From Dermacentor variabilis (taxonomy: Eukaryota > Arthropoda > Arachnida > Ixodida > Ixodidae), in the NCBI RefSeq assembly GCF_050947875.1, contig NC_134572.1, positions 120,399,105-120,463,104 on the forward strand: 64,000 nucleotides of DNA, read 5' to 3'. The notes below the pieces were generated by a model. That model did no database searches. It saw only the letters and a list, made by a program, of their open reading frames with translations, and was not told where the DNA came from. Both the position numbers and the translations under genes were made by a program. Below are positions 31,878-41,903 of the stretch, piece by piece. Position 1 is the first letter of the stretch. Every line of letters starts with the position of its first letter.

Positions 31878-34431
31878 TTCATTTCATTCCATTTTTATTT
31901 CCTTAAAAACCCCCTGTAGGGGGTTTTGCATAAGGGGTGCAGTTAACATGAGAAAGTAAAACATTTTTTATCATGATGACAGGTGGGATGTAATTTTTTC
32001 TAGGAAGGTTGATGGACAGGTGATGGCTGCAATTTCATGGGGAAGGTCGTTCCAGTCGCTTGCTGTTCGGAGGAAAAATTACTTGGAAAATGTAGTCGTA
32101 CGGGCACGTTGGGGTGAAACTTTCAGCGGATGACCAGTGTATGATGGCGGTGCGCAGATGTATGGCTGCTGTTTGAGATGGCAATAATAAAATTTGTGAA
32201 ATAGGCACAGGGTCGAAATACGGCGACGGAGGGAAAGACTGCATAATTTGGACTGTAGCTTGAGAGATGAGACAATAATACAGGATGAGCATGAGCGGTG
32301 AATGAAACAGGCGGCTCTGTTTTGCACAGCTTGTAATGAGTCAATGAGGTAAGCCTGCTGTGGATTCCAGATGGCGGATGCATACTCAAGTTTTGACCTG
32401 ATTATTGATTTATAAGCCACTATAGCTTTACATTTTGAGGGGCGTCATAAAGATGACGTCTAAGAAAGCCAAGTTTTTTATTCGCCGATGATATTAGCTT
32501 TGTTACGTGCTCGCGCCATGATAAGTCATTGCTGATAGTGATGGCGAGGTAAGTATAGGACGGGACAAGTTCGACAGGAGAATCGAAAATCTTATAAGTA
32601 AATAAATGCGGGTTGTGACGATGATGAAAAGACATGAGCTTGCACTTATTGGGATGAAGTGTCATCAACCAGTGATTGCACTATGATTGAAGGCGGGTAA
32701 GATTGTCCAGAAGGGATTATTGGTCAGCGGTATTAGTAATTGGGGCGTAAATAACGCAATCGTCGGCGAACAGACAGACATGACATGATAAATTTTGTGG
32801 TAGATCATTACTATAAATTAAGTATAGGAGGGGGCCAAGCACAGTTCCCTGAGGAACGCCCGGTGTTTCTGGTAGACGGTTAGAGGAGTAGTTGTTAATA
32901 GTAACGGACTGTGAACGATGTGTGAAGAATTCTTTTAACCATGCAATAATTTCTCGATGCAAGTTTAGTCTGGAAAGTTTTAAGAGTAGACGTTGATGAA
33001 GTACCTTATCGAATGCTTTCGCAAAGTCTAAAAAGATGGCGTCACTTTGTAAGTTAGCATCAAGGCTGGAATGAAGATCATGAAGAAAGATAGGCAAGCT
33101 GTGTCTCACATGATAGGCCTTTTCTAAATCCATGTTGGGATGGAGTGAAAAATTTTGTAGAGTCTAGATGATGCATTATCTGGGAATAGATGACTTGTTG
33201 CATTAGTTTACAAGGGATGCTATTCAGGGAAATGGGGCGATAGTTAAGCGGAAAGTCTCTGTTACCTGATTTGAAACAGGAACGACCTTCCCCATCTTCC
33301 AGTCTTCTGGCATGATACCTGTGGCGAGTGACTGAGAAAACAACAAGCATAAAAACTTGGATGAGATGTCCTTAGTGTTTTTGAGAAACTTTGTGTTAAT
33401 TTCGTCGGTTCCGGCTGACGATGAAATTTTCAATTTGTCGATTGCGCACGAAAAGCCATCTGGATGAAAAATTATGGCTGGCATTGCTAGTTCAGTGATG
33501 GAGGGTAGTGAAAGGAATGGGGGGGGGGGGCGTATCTCCAGGTTCTTTCGTGAATACTGGTGAAAAGGCAGTATTAAATATATCGTCACACTGAGCATCA
33601 CGAACAGAGTCGCCGTTATCATTAGGAAGGGTGATGTCATGCCATTGCTGGTGATTTATCCCGTTCGAAATTTTCTCGGGTTGTTATCATTTTCGGTAAG
33701 TCGTTGTGAAGAAAGAAACGTTTCGCGCTTTTCACTGCTGCCAAGTACGCCACTTCAGCGCTGTAGTATTTTTCCCATGCAGAAGAGCTGGGTCTAAGTT
33801 TAGCTGCATGGTACAGTCGCTGCTTTTTATTTTTTAGTCTTTTGAGCGTTTTGTTGAACCAAAGATTTTGGGAATCAGAGTTGATAGTGCACTTTGAGAT
33901 ATATCTGCTCGTTAGATCAAGAATTTTGCGCTTGAAGATTGACCAGTTTTCGTCGACTGTATGCTGATGGAAGTGAAGTTCAAAAATGGATAAGTGGGAG
34001 TTTAATTCAATATTTATTGCTACGTAGTCCGCCTTATCGTAAAGCTTCATTGTTTTTTTGGACACTTTCCTTTGAACCGTGGTGATGTTAAATGAGGCGT
34101 GAATAACATTATGGTCACTGATTTCCCTCAGGTAAGTAATAGAAGCTAAGGTCTCAGGATGACTAGTTAGAATGAGATCAAGAATGTTTTGTGAAGTCTC
34201 TGTGAAGCATGTTGGCTCAGTTATTAGCTGTGAAAGATTGAAATTGAGGCATACGTTGACAAATTCTCGAGGCTCTTGAGAAACGGTACCGTGCGGTTGG
34301 TGCCAGTTTATAGAAGGGCAGTTAAAGTCACCGAAAAGAAGAATTCGTGCGCTTGGATACCTAGTTGTTAATTGTAGCAATACATTGTTAATCTCGCGGG
34401 GGAAGTCAGTGCTATTATATTTTCCAAACAT
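31878..34431 (-). pseudogene. CR1/L2-like LINE ORF2 (endonuclease + RT), 5' truncated
   Basis: Read on -: AP-endonuclease C-terminal part with LLFGDFNCPSINW (34320-34360) and REISDHNVIHASF, an RT linker (PSSSAWEKYY), RT N-terminus (SSAGTDEINTKFLK near 33390), ISLNSIPCKLMQQVI, motif A (AIFLDFAKAFDKV near 33020-33060), motif B (TPGVPQGTVLGPLLYLIY), motif C (CLFADDCVIYAP, catalytic DD intact), then the thumb (LGFLRRHLYDAP and LEYASAIWNPQQAYL). The frame changes at least five times; a 12-G run at 33519-33530 sits in one break. The 3' end has a 22-nt hairpin and an aaatgaaat tail near 31880. It is nearly complete from mid-endonuclease to tail and inactive. Confidence 0.85.
31906..31927. other. 3' UTR hairpin of the CR1/L2-like LINE
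   Basis: A perfect 9-bp stem (aaaaccccc / gggggtttt) with a 4-nt loop lies about 30 bp before the element's 3' end. Such hairpins in LINE 3' UTRs can be recognised by the cognate RT. Confidence 0.6.
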
Positions 34432-34465
34432 AATATATTATATGTTTCCAAACAGTCAAAAAGCG

Positions 34466-34468
<3 letters not shown>

Positions 34469-34506
<38 letters not shown>
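34469..34506. repeat. (AT)n microsatellite
   Basis: About 38 bp of uninterrupted AT dinucleotides just upstream of the 5'-truncated LINE. Confidence 0.95.
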
Positions 34507-34508
<2 letters not shown>

Positions 34509-35780
34509 TCATGGATTCAGGAAAATATAACATCTCTAGTCGCACTCAGTATCAGCACAATCCCGCTTAGTTGCAATCTCTTGCAAACGTAAAGCGAAGC
34601 AGGCGGGCTCGCCGCATCAAACGCCGCAGTCTGCTCATATTCGTAAGCGCCTAGAAAAAACGCATACCCGGCGCATTTAAATATACGCGGAGTGCTCTCT
34701 TAAGCAGCCACTGCAGCAATTTCGATAAAAGCTTCGGAATTCCTGAAGAAACGCTGAAATGTCAATACATTCCTGCTGTAATACATTCCTGCTGTAATAC
34801 GAGCATAAGAAAAATTCGGCCCTCGAAAAGGCGCTTGCACCGCGTATGCACCGCGTAGGTATCAGGGTAGCTACCGCCGTGACTGGCGCAAGCCTGGTGA
34901 AGATACTGGCTCACTGAAGCTTTGAGACGCGCCAGGCGTCTGTCGGTAGAAGTAGTGTAGCTCGAAGAGAATGTCTATGCCTAAGAAAACGTAAATGCGT
35001 TATGTAAAAAAAAACAATTGGACCGAATTGACCGCGAAAGCAACAATACAGTAGCGATTGCAACACCAGAACACTCCCGAAATTTGCGGCCTGGCGCGTT
35101 GGGTGCTGCTACAGGAACACACTACATTGTAACTTGCCTACATGTTTCAGGCTTCCATCTTTTTTGTTTATCATTCTTTTCAATTGCTGCTTTGGAACAT
35201 ACGGGTTTTGATCACAACTGCTCAAATGCAGCTGGGTCTCTGGCGTGCTTTGAAACAACCATGTTCGGTTTTGAGGTGCGTAGCAGCGTGTAAGAGCGCA
35301 GCTGGCTATTTCCGTGCTTAAGTAAGTGAAGCAAATACTCTTTTTATAGGTTGTCTTTTTTTTTTTTTGAAGGACGAATGGGTACATCAGATCACTGGAG
35401 ACATGACTATAAGAGATAGAGTCTGTCATGCGCAATTTTCTCTCTCTCTGCTCATTCTTCTGACAAGGTTCTTTTTACTGCGCTTACAATCAAACTTTTT
35501 ATTGATGCAGACGTCCACCCACATCATCACAATCCTTGACTAACATAGACTCATTTCTTCCAGTTGGCATATTTTTTCTCATTATCCACAGCTCACGCCC
35601 GACCTATGCCAGCAATAGCTTTGACGGAGAGTCACTCGAGAACACATACAAAGCGTCGAAAATCAAGATATTTGAACAGTACTTGTTGCATTGTTCGGGA
35701 GCTTAGTGACGATCGTGGGAAGTGAAATAATCTGTTCTGTCAGTGACTCCCCGATATATTTTTTTTTCAATTTGAGTTTC
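34507..35780. other. No recognisable gene
   Basis: Non-coding. It includes a small direct duplication of aatacattcctgctgt at 34762-34796. Short frames carry no recognisable motif. Confidence 0.45.
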
Positions 35781-36287
35781 TCTAATTAAAAGTAATTTTG
35801 CTCAACGCGTACTTGACCTCAACTGAGGTCCAACCTAGGTCATTCTGCATTGCCTTACGCGGAGTTTTAGCGTGGCCCCCTAGTGATCGGCCCACCAACG
35901 TATGGCTAAACTCCAACCACGCCAATATCTCCGATTTTATGCACGGATTTACATTTACGACCCTTAGCGTTGGAACCGTTAGTCCTTTCCAGATTTTTCT
36001 CACCAACTCGTATTCATAGTAGCCACGAAGTGCTCTACATTTCATTCTTGCTACATTACGCTTCCCCTTTACTTGCAGATGCAAATATTTGTGTACGTAC
36101 TTTCTTTCTCTATATACATACAACTATAGGCATGAATATAGAGATGGACACTTGTTTGTCTTTTATCGGTGGCCGTTAATCGCCGGAAAGCAAATGTTAT
36201 GCATTTGCTGCTCAGTGAAAGACGTGCATTCTAGTATCGGAACTTTCTCGAATGCTGTCACCGATTTGACCTCTTGTCTATGTTGTC
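35781..36287 (-). pseudogene. CR1-like LINE RT C-terminal fragment
   Basis: On -, 35782-36123 encodes KGKRNVARMKCRALRGYYEY, IWKGLTVPTLRVV, LGGHAKTPRKAMQNDLGW and VEVKYALSKI. It matches block by block the connection region of copy B at 10340-10640 (KGKTNAAIA, RYEVLRGMWKGVM, LGAHAKTTNEAVQDDMGW). It is a related but distinct family member. Confidence 0.75.
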
Positions 36288-36297
36288 GTCGAAGCTT

Positions 36298-36562
36298 GTG
36301 GATTCAGATTGCGGGTGCGACAGGAATAGTATTTTACATTCTAGGACGCACGCAAGCACCAGCGATAAGGCTAGAATCTGCAACGAATAATGTATAAATA
36401 GCCGGCGTGCTAGACCTTCGATACGATTTCGACGACCAATACCTGCACTCGCCACTGTTATTGCGTCTGATTGTAACTTGTTTTGTGGACACAAGCTCAC
36501 CCAGTAGAGTTAGTTTCGCGATTTTGTTCTGCCACGGCCTGCTTCTTCACCATCACTACAAC
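36298..36562 (+). mobile_element. LTR fragment (Gypsy-like), related to the solo LTRs
   Basis: It contains a TATA box (tgtataaatagcc near 36391), the acttgttttgtggacacaag block and a ccatcactacaacg end that align with the 3' half of the LTR at 37640-38057. The string gtcgaagctt occurs on both sides (36288-36297 and 36563-36572). The 5' end is not clearly TG, so this is a diverged or truncated LTR. Confidence 0.5.
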
Positions 36563-36572
36563 GTCGAAGCTT

Positions 36573-37470
36573 TACTTGTCTATGAGAAAGACTTGCTGTT
36601 GAATTAAAACAATCCTTACTTGAATCTTGATAGAATATTATAAATTCCGATTGCTCTGCGCTAGAATTGGGAAAGTGGTATCGAACTTTGGCCAAGCATA
36701 TTCGCGGGTCCCTTCATATTGGTTGCATTGTCCACTAGCAGCACTATGTTGTTTGCACACATCGGCCCAGGGGCCTTCTTTTACACTCTTCGCCAAATAT
36801 GGACGTAAGATAACTCTTAACGTAACTTACCGCCTTCCATTCGTTTCTCTATGCCCTCAAAATAAAGAGTGAACAGCAATGGCGATAGAGGGAACTCATG
36901 CGTCAATCGTCTGGGATTATCCACAATACTTTTGCATTTCCAGTCAACCCACTAGAATTGTACTCGGTTGTCGCTACATCTTCAGCAGCTCCGTAAAATT
37001 AGGGTCTGTGCTCGCGTGCTTCAGAATATTTCATGGCTATTCTCTATCTACGTTATCGTAGACTCCATCAATAACTGAAAATGCTTCCCGCAAAGGCATA
37101 TTAGCCACTAAGGAAATATATATGCATTCAATTAGTACAAATATATGCGTATGTCAACGTTGCTCCAGCCTGAAACTGGTCTGGAATTGACGCAAAATAT
37201 ATTTTCCATCCCGCTCTGCAGGCCTACATTTTGGGTTCCTTGCAATGTCATTTCATACGTAACTGACGTTACTCTGAGTCTCCACGAGCCCGTCTTAGCC
37301 TCATTGACTTTGCCTGTATACATAAGGTTCATTCAGCCTGCACATCACCAAATGAAAGTTTTTTTCATATCATTAGGTTTCTCTACGGCATTATTCTGAA
37401 GTGCCTTGCTCTTTGAATCCAGCTGTTTGATTACCTGCATGGGGATTTCATCTGGTGCTCCTTGCGTGTT
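36573..37470 (-). pseudogene. CR1-like LINE RT, degraded N-terminal part
   Basis: On -, from 37465 down: GAPDEIPMQVIKQLDSKSK (RT N-terminal block, where relatives have GPDEIPVRLI), sequence with stops, then VIDGVYDNV near 37050-37080 (motif A with Asp retained) and a degraded stretch to 36600. It is probably the 5' part of the same copy as 35781-36287, with the LTR fragment inserted between. Confidence 0.6.
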
Positions 37471-37639
37471 ATCTTTGCGAAAAGTAACATACTGTCGAAG
37501 AAAGTTCGTGTATTTTGAATTTAAGCGTGTTTCCTATAAACACAGCACTTTAGGATTGTGTTTATGGATGAGTTCTTGCGCATCATCAAGATTCCTAGAA
37601 GACCTCTGACGTTCCATTGAATGATTTGTGCATCCATAT
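37471..37639 (-). pseudogene. I-like LINE ORF2 endonuclease, start
   Basis: On - an ATG near 37637 begins MDAQIIQWNVRGLLG, the classic start of an I-like ORF2 endonuclease, and continues to a degraded catalytic Glu motif (ETRLNSKYTNFL). It stops matching near 37470, where a CR1-like RT sequence begins in the same orientation. It follows ORF1 of the same LINE at 38058-39117 once the solo LTR is removed. Confidence 0.75.
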
Positions 37640-38057
37640 TGACACGTGTACATATATTTAACGGGCGACCACGATTCGCCGCCTAACAAATGTTATCGCA
37701 CAGCGAGGGACGCGTCTGCATGTATCCGAAGTTTCGGGAAAGTTATCGATGCTTCTATCTGCTGTCTGTTGTCGCCGAACCTTGTGTTATCTGATTTCAT
37801 CGCGTGACTCGAATGTTGTAGAACTTTGCGGAAGGCATGCGGGTCCCAACGATTAGTCTGGAACATTCGATGACTGCTGTATAAAAGCCGACGCACTTGA
37901 ACCGCTGATCAGATTTTTCGACGACTGCCGACTGTGTTCGCCGCTCTCTTTGTGCTATAAGTGTAGCCTGTTTTGTGGGCACAGGTTCGCCCAATAAAAT
38001 ATAGTTTTCCCTTTCACAGTATTGCTACTGTGTTAATAACGTCACCACCACGTGACA
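37640..38057 (+). mobile_element. Solo LTR (Gypsy-like) with 4-bp target duplication
   Basis: The 418-bp segment runs from TGACACGTG to CACGTGACA. The host repeat atat lies on both sides (37636-37639 and 38058-38061), as expected for a solo LTR left by recombination within one element. Internal signals are a TATA box (tataaaa, 37880-37886) and a polyadenylation signal (aataaa, 37993-37998). It lies in the short spacer between ORF1 and ORF2 of the I-like LINE. Confidence 0.85.
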
Positions 38058-39117
38058 ATATTTAGAGAAAATTGATTCGGTGTTTACGGAAACGGAAGGG
38101 ATGCCTTAGATTACAGAGCCCTTTCGAGGCCCTGTAATAGGGGTTTTGCCCTTTCTGAAGCGTTCGAGCGAGTCTCGGCGCTCCTTAGACGTTTGGTGCG
38201 CCTTGAGGACAGGTGTAGTGTCCATTGCCTCGTGTGAGACGCCAGACAAGCGCTCTTGCGAGCGAAAGGTTTTCCGAGAGAGTCCAGCCCCGGAAGGCAA
38301 GACCCCTGCGCCCACCAGCCCAGAGGTCGATGGCGCTCCCTGAGGGATTTGGCTGCGCTGGCCGTTGCCAGCGCTGGAAGGGGCGTCGGATGTTGGGACA
38401 GCCTCGGCTGCGCCCACCTTCGGGGTCGATGGCCCCGTCTGCTGGGTTGGCGGAGCAGCGCTAGCTGCAACCGCCGCGGGGGCAAATGGCGTAGCTGCGG
38501 ACTCACTGCTTGTGGGTTGGAGAGCCGCCGGAGGCCGTTGTGACGCTGCCCCCTGACGCTCCACATCGGCAAAGGCTTTCTTGGGCAGGTACGATACCCG
38601 CCTGCGTGCCTCCTTGAAACTTATATTTTCCTTTACTTTAACTGTTACAATTTCTTTTTTTTTCCAGGATGGGCACAACCGCGAGTACGCGGCGTGCTCC
38701 ATATCACAGTTTACACAGTGGAGAGCATTCTCACAAGCTTCAGAAGTGTGTTCGGGTGCACTGCGTTTCGCACATGTTTGTCGGCCTCGGCAGCTCTGCG
38801 GACTGTGGCCGAAGCGCTGGCATTTGAAACAACGGAGTGGATTGGGCCCCTACGGCCTGACACAGAGCTTGATGTACCCGGCCTCAATTGACTCGGGCAG
38901 GACACTTGAACCAAGGGTGATTATTAAGTGCTTCGTCTGAATCTCTTTGCCATATCGCCTCATCCTAATTCTTCTGACATTGATCACATTTTGTTCGCTG
39001 AAGCCCTCCAGGAGTTCCGCTTCAGTCAGCTCAAGCAAATCATCATCCGATGCAACACTGCGGGTGGTGTTCATTGTACGGTACGGGGTTACTGTTATGT
39101 GGGTCTCCCCAAATGAC
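38058..39117 (-). pseudogene. I-like LINE ORF1 (gag-like), C-terminal part with zinc knuckles
   Basis: On -, from the PLE insertion point down: SFGETHITVTPYRTMNTTRS, LLELTEAELLEG, KHLIITLGSSVLPESIEAGY, then in another frame CFKCQRFGHSPQSC and further Cys/His knuckles, HAAYSRLCPSWKKKE and a 160-residue Pro/Ala/Ser-rich tail ending in GPRKGSVI at about 38106. The knuckle and basic regions bind element RNA in intact relatives. At least one frameshift lies near the knuckles. The N-terminal part continues at 55606 across the PLE array. Confidence 0.85.
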
Positions 39118-39132
39118 ACTAGTTTCGGTAGT
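39118..39132. repeat. Target-site duplication, left copy (PLE array)
   Basis: actagtttcggtagt here against actagtttcagtagt at 55591-55605. On - both encode the same stretch of the LINE ORF1. The last bases overlap the element end. Confidence 0.85.
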
Positions 39133-39158
39133 ATAAAGTTTGTAAACAGGGATGAAGT

Positions 39159-39211
39159 GCCTCAGACAGGCTGGCCAACGTTTCGATAGGAGGACCTATC
39201 TTCGTCAAAGG
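39159..39211 (-). ncRNA. Hammerhead-like ribozyme motif (inverted copy)
   Basis: Same sequence as the three motifs in the direct units, on the opposite strand; see 45641-45693 for the fold. Confidence 0.55.
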
Positions 39212-40260
39212 CGGCCTCGTCATCCTCGGCGTGTTAGTTTTAAAGGGTTAGTGCAGTGACGTCACGTGCGGGTGTTGTCGCTGGCGGCTAGTTTTAAAGA
39301 GAGGGATTACAAGAGGAAACAAGCGGTGTCGTCCGACGTCTGTGAGCTTCATTCTCAAGACGAGGGGACAAGAGCGGGAGAGTGGGCACGCGGGGGGAAA
39401 AGAAAAGAAATAGAAGCAGAAAAAAAGGAAAAAAAAAGAAAAAAAAGGAAAAAAAATGGGGGGGGGAAACCAGGGCGGCACCAAGACAGACAAAAAAGGG
39501 GGGAGTGAAAGAAAAAGAAAGAGAAAAGTGAAATCTTTAAGAGATACGGGGGCTTGGGAGCGTGTTGGGGATGCGAAAGGTTAGGAGGTATTCAGGGGGA
39601 GTCGTTGGCGGCATGTTTTTGAGGCATTAAAACGGTCGGTCAAGCGGTCAGCGCGCGAGTAACACAAAAGACAAAAAAAAAAGAGAAAGGAGAAAAACCC
39701 AGATACACACACACAAAAAAACATGAGTTGAAAGTGACTTGAGTAGCATAGTAGTAATACGTCGAGTAACTTTGAAATAGTTAAGGTGGCGACGAGGAGT
39801 CTGCGGTGCAATGTATGGGGTGACTGAAAGGCAGCGGCATCGTCTTTCAAGGGGCACTGCCCCACGCGCTTAACGTAGGTGTCGTTACGGCGGCATCCAG
39901 AGATGGCGATACTCTGTGTTGAGGCGCCGAAAAAGGCATATTGACTTCGGAATGTGTTGTCGGGGGATTTCAAGAAAAAAAAAGGATTAAAGAAAAAGGG
40001 GGGGAGGGAAGGGAGAGGGGGAGGGGGGCTGAAACCGGTATAACAAACAGGAGGGTGACGCGCGCAGAAGGGGGCAAGTGTACATGGAAGAAGGGGATCG
40101 TACAGTTGGTATAGACGTAAAAACCTGAAAGAGTACATTAAATTGAGTAGTAGGCAGGAAAAATTTTTTCGGAATGGAAGAGTAGGTGAGGTTAAGAATT
40201 AAAGTTGGCTGGTGGCCTAATGTGTTTTGTGTATTGGTTGATGATATGAGAGTTTCAGAT

Positions 40261-40776
40261 TTAAGTTACAGCTTTTAAAGATTCTAAGTTGCCGCGTGCC
40301 AAATTAATTCCTGTCGGGTGTAGGCAATTAAACTTGTGTATGAGGTATGATTCCGTATACTTCCTTTCGCGAGGGGAACGGAAATTTGTTTGTAGTATAT
40401 AGAGCCATGCTTTGTCAAACATATGTCCATGTTCATTAAAGTGGCTGGCTACTGCTTTGGGTAAATTGTGTTTTGTGTCCGCGTGGTGACCATTGAGTCT
40501 TGTATTAATTTGTTGTCCAGTCTCACCTATGTATTGTTTGCTACAAGCGGCGCATTCTAGACAGTAGACTACGTTGCTTGATGTGCAGGTGAAAGCCGAA
40601 GTTACCTTGTGTGTGTAATTCGATGCTGTACTTTTTACTGTAGTAGTAGATTGAATGTGTTTGCATGTAGAGCACCTGGGGCGGCCACAGGGATTGGTTC
40701 CCAACTTCTTCTTTTTCTGTAGTTTGGCGTGCACAAGAACATCTTTAAAATTAGTGTTGCGTCTGTAGGCCACTCT
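40261..40776 (-). pseudogene. PLE GIY-YIG endonuclease domain, truncated
   Basis: About 172 residues correspond to residues 725-895 of the full protein. They include the zinc-finger-like CGRPRCSTC, the GIY-YIG core (VVYCLEC and KQYIGETGQ), the catalytic Arg and the Glu in RKYTESYL. One change relative to the units is GHR to GHH, just after the catalytic Arg region. There is no RT, so it is a 5'-truncated copy and not expected to be expressed. Confidence 0.9.
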
Positions 40777-40871
40777 GGGCCACTTCATCCCTGTTTACAA
40801 ACTTTATACCACAGTGTGCTCTTCCATCTGCCAGCCCCTTTCTTGTTTTTGGACTTCCATGACAGCTGACG

Positions 40872-41875
40872 ATGACGGAACAGGGTAAGTGCCCCTTGTT
40901 ATCCTTTGCCCATGTAGCAGTCCTTGGAGACAGCCAGTACAGATACCTGAAGGAACATTTTCCACCAGGCCCACACGCGCCATACATAAAACACCTTAGT
41001 GGGGCACAAACATCAGATATTCTACCGCTAGTATGTGATACGCCAGTTGACACCACACACTTTATTATCAATGTAGGCACAAACAACCTAAGAACACAAA
41101 GCGCCGCGGACACGATAGATTCTATGAGCGACGTAATAAGAACCATTCAAGCCGCTCGCCCAAACACACATATAACCATAACGACTGTCGCTCCCCGCCT
41201 ACAAAACAAACACCGCCCACTAATCTACCAAACTAATGCACTCATGAAGCACAATGAGGAGATTAACAAGCTAAACTCACTAATTTTCAACTTAGAAAAC
41301 GTCCATAGGAATGTTGACATCATGCACCACGCAGAAATACACGAAGCACCACACGAACACCTAGCTTGGGACGGCTTCCACTTGAACCGCAGTTGAATAG
41401 AGCTAGTCTCTCAACACATCAAGTCCTTTATTAAGGACAAGTACAGAAAAACTCTTTTAAATTCCACCTCAAATACCACCTCCACCAACTCTGCGGAGCG
41501 TGCGACCGCGAACAACACAACTGCGACAGTCACTTCGAGAACACAGGGAATACAGACAGTGGAATGTGAAGCCAGCCACGGCACAAGTGAAACAGTCAAC
41601 ACAAGAACAGTTGGAACACAGACAGTGGAATGTGAAAAGAACCAGAAGGCACACACAGCACCAAAAATGACATCAGCCACCGTGCAAACCGACACAATGG
41701 CAACAGACAACAGAAAACCCACCACCGAAGTCTACACACAGACCCCCACACGCCTGCCTGCACACACACAAACTCAAACAGAGACCGAGATCGAATTAAG
41801 CCAGGCATACGTTAATAAACCGGCCGAACAGAAAAACACCCCACGCAAATCTGCCCGCAAGAAGACAAGTAAATG
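40872..41875 (+). pseudogene. PLE ORF1 (SGNH hydrolase), nonsense-interrupted
   Basis: Same protein as at 45784, but a G-to-T change makes codon 175 TGA (41394-41396), just after the DGFHLN block. The retained 174 residues still hold all SGNH catalytic blocks (Ser in GDSQ, Asn in GTNN, Asp/His in WDGFH). The lost part is the final helix and the Thr/Gln-rich tail, which stays open downstream to 41875. A neighbouring His to Arg change is also specific to this unit. The truncated enzyme might fold, but the tail is lost. Confidence 0.9.
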
Positions 41876-41903
41876 ACAGACATCGCAAAACAATAACTCT
41901 TCA

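Larger units (their letters stand above)
39133..40779 (-). mobile_element. Inverted, 5'-truncated PLE copy
   Basis: Read on -, it starts inside the RT-EN linker (40779), runs through the GIY-YIG domain, the 3' UTR and the hammerhead-like motif, and ends 29 nt into the next unit start. It meets unit 1 tail to head at 40780 with one non-templated or ambiguous base (C). This head-to-head arrangement is typical of PLE insertions. Confidence 0.9.

Noticed and set aside
36288..36572. 10-bp gtcgaagctt repeats as a target duplication of the LTR fragment
   Set aside because: Too long for a Gypsy-type insertion and the left LTR edge is not TG; may be chance or part of an older duplication.
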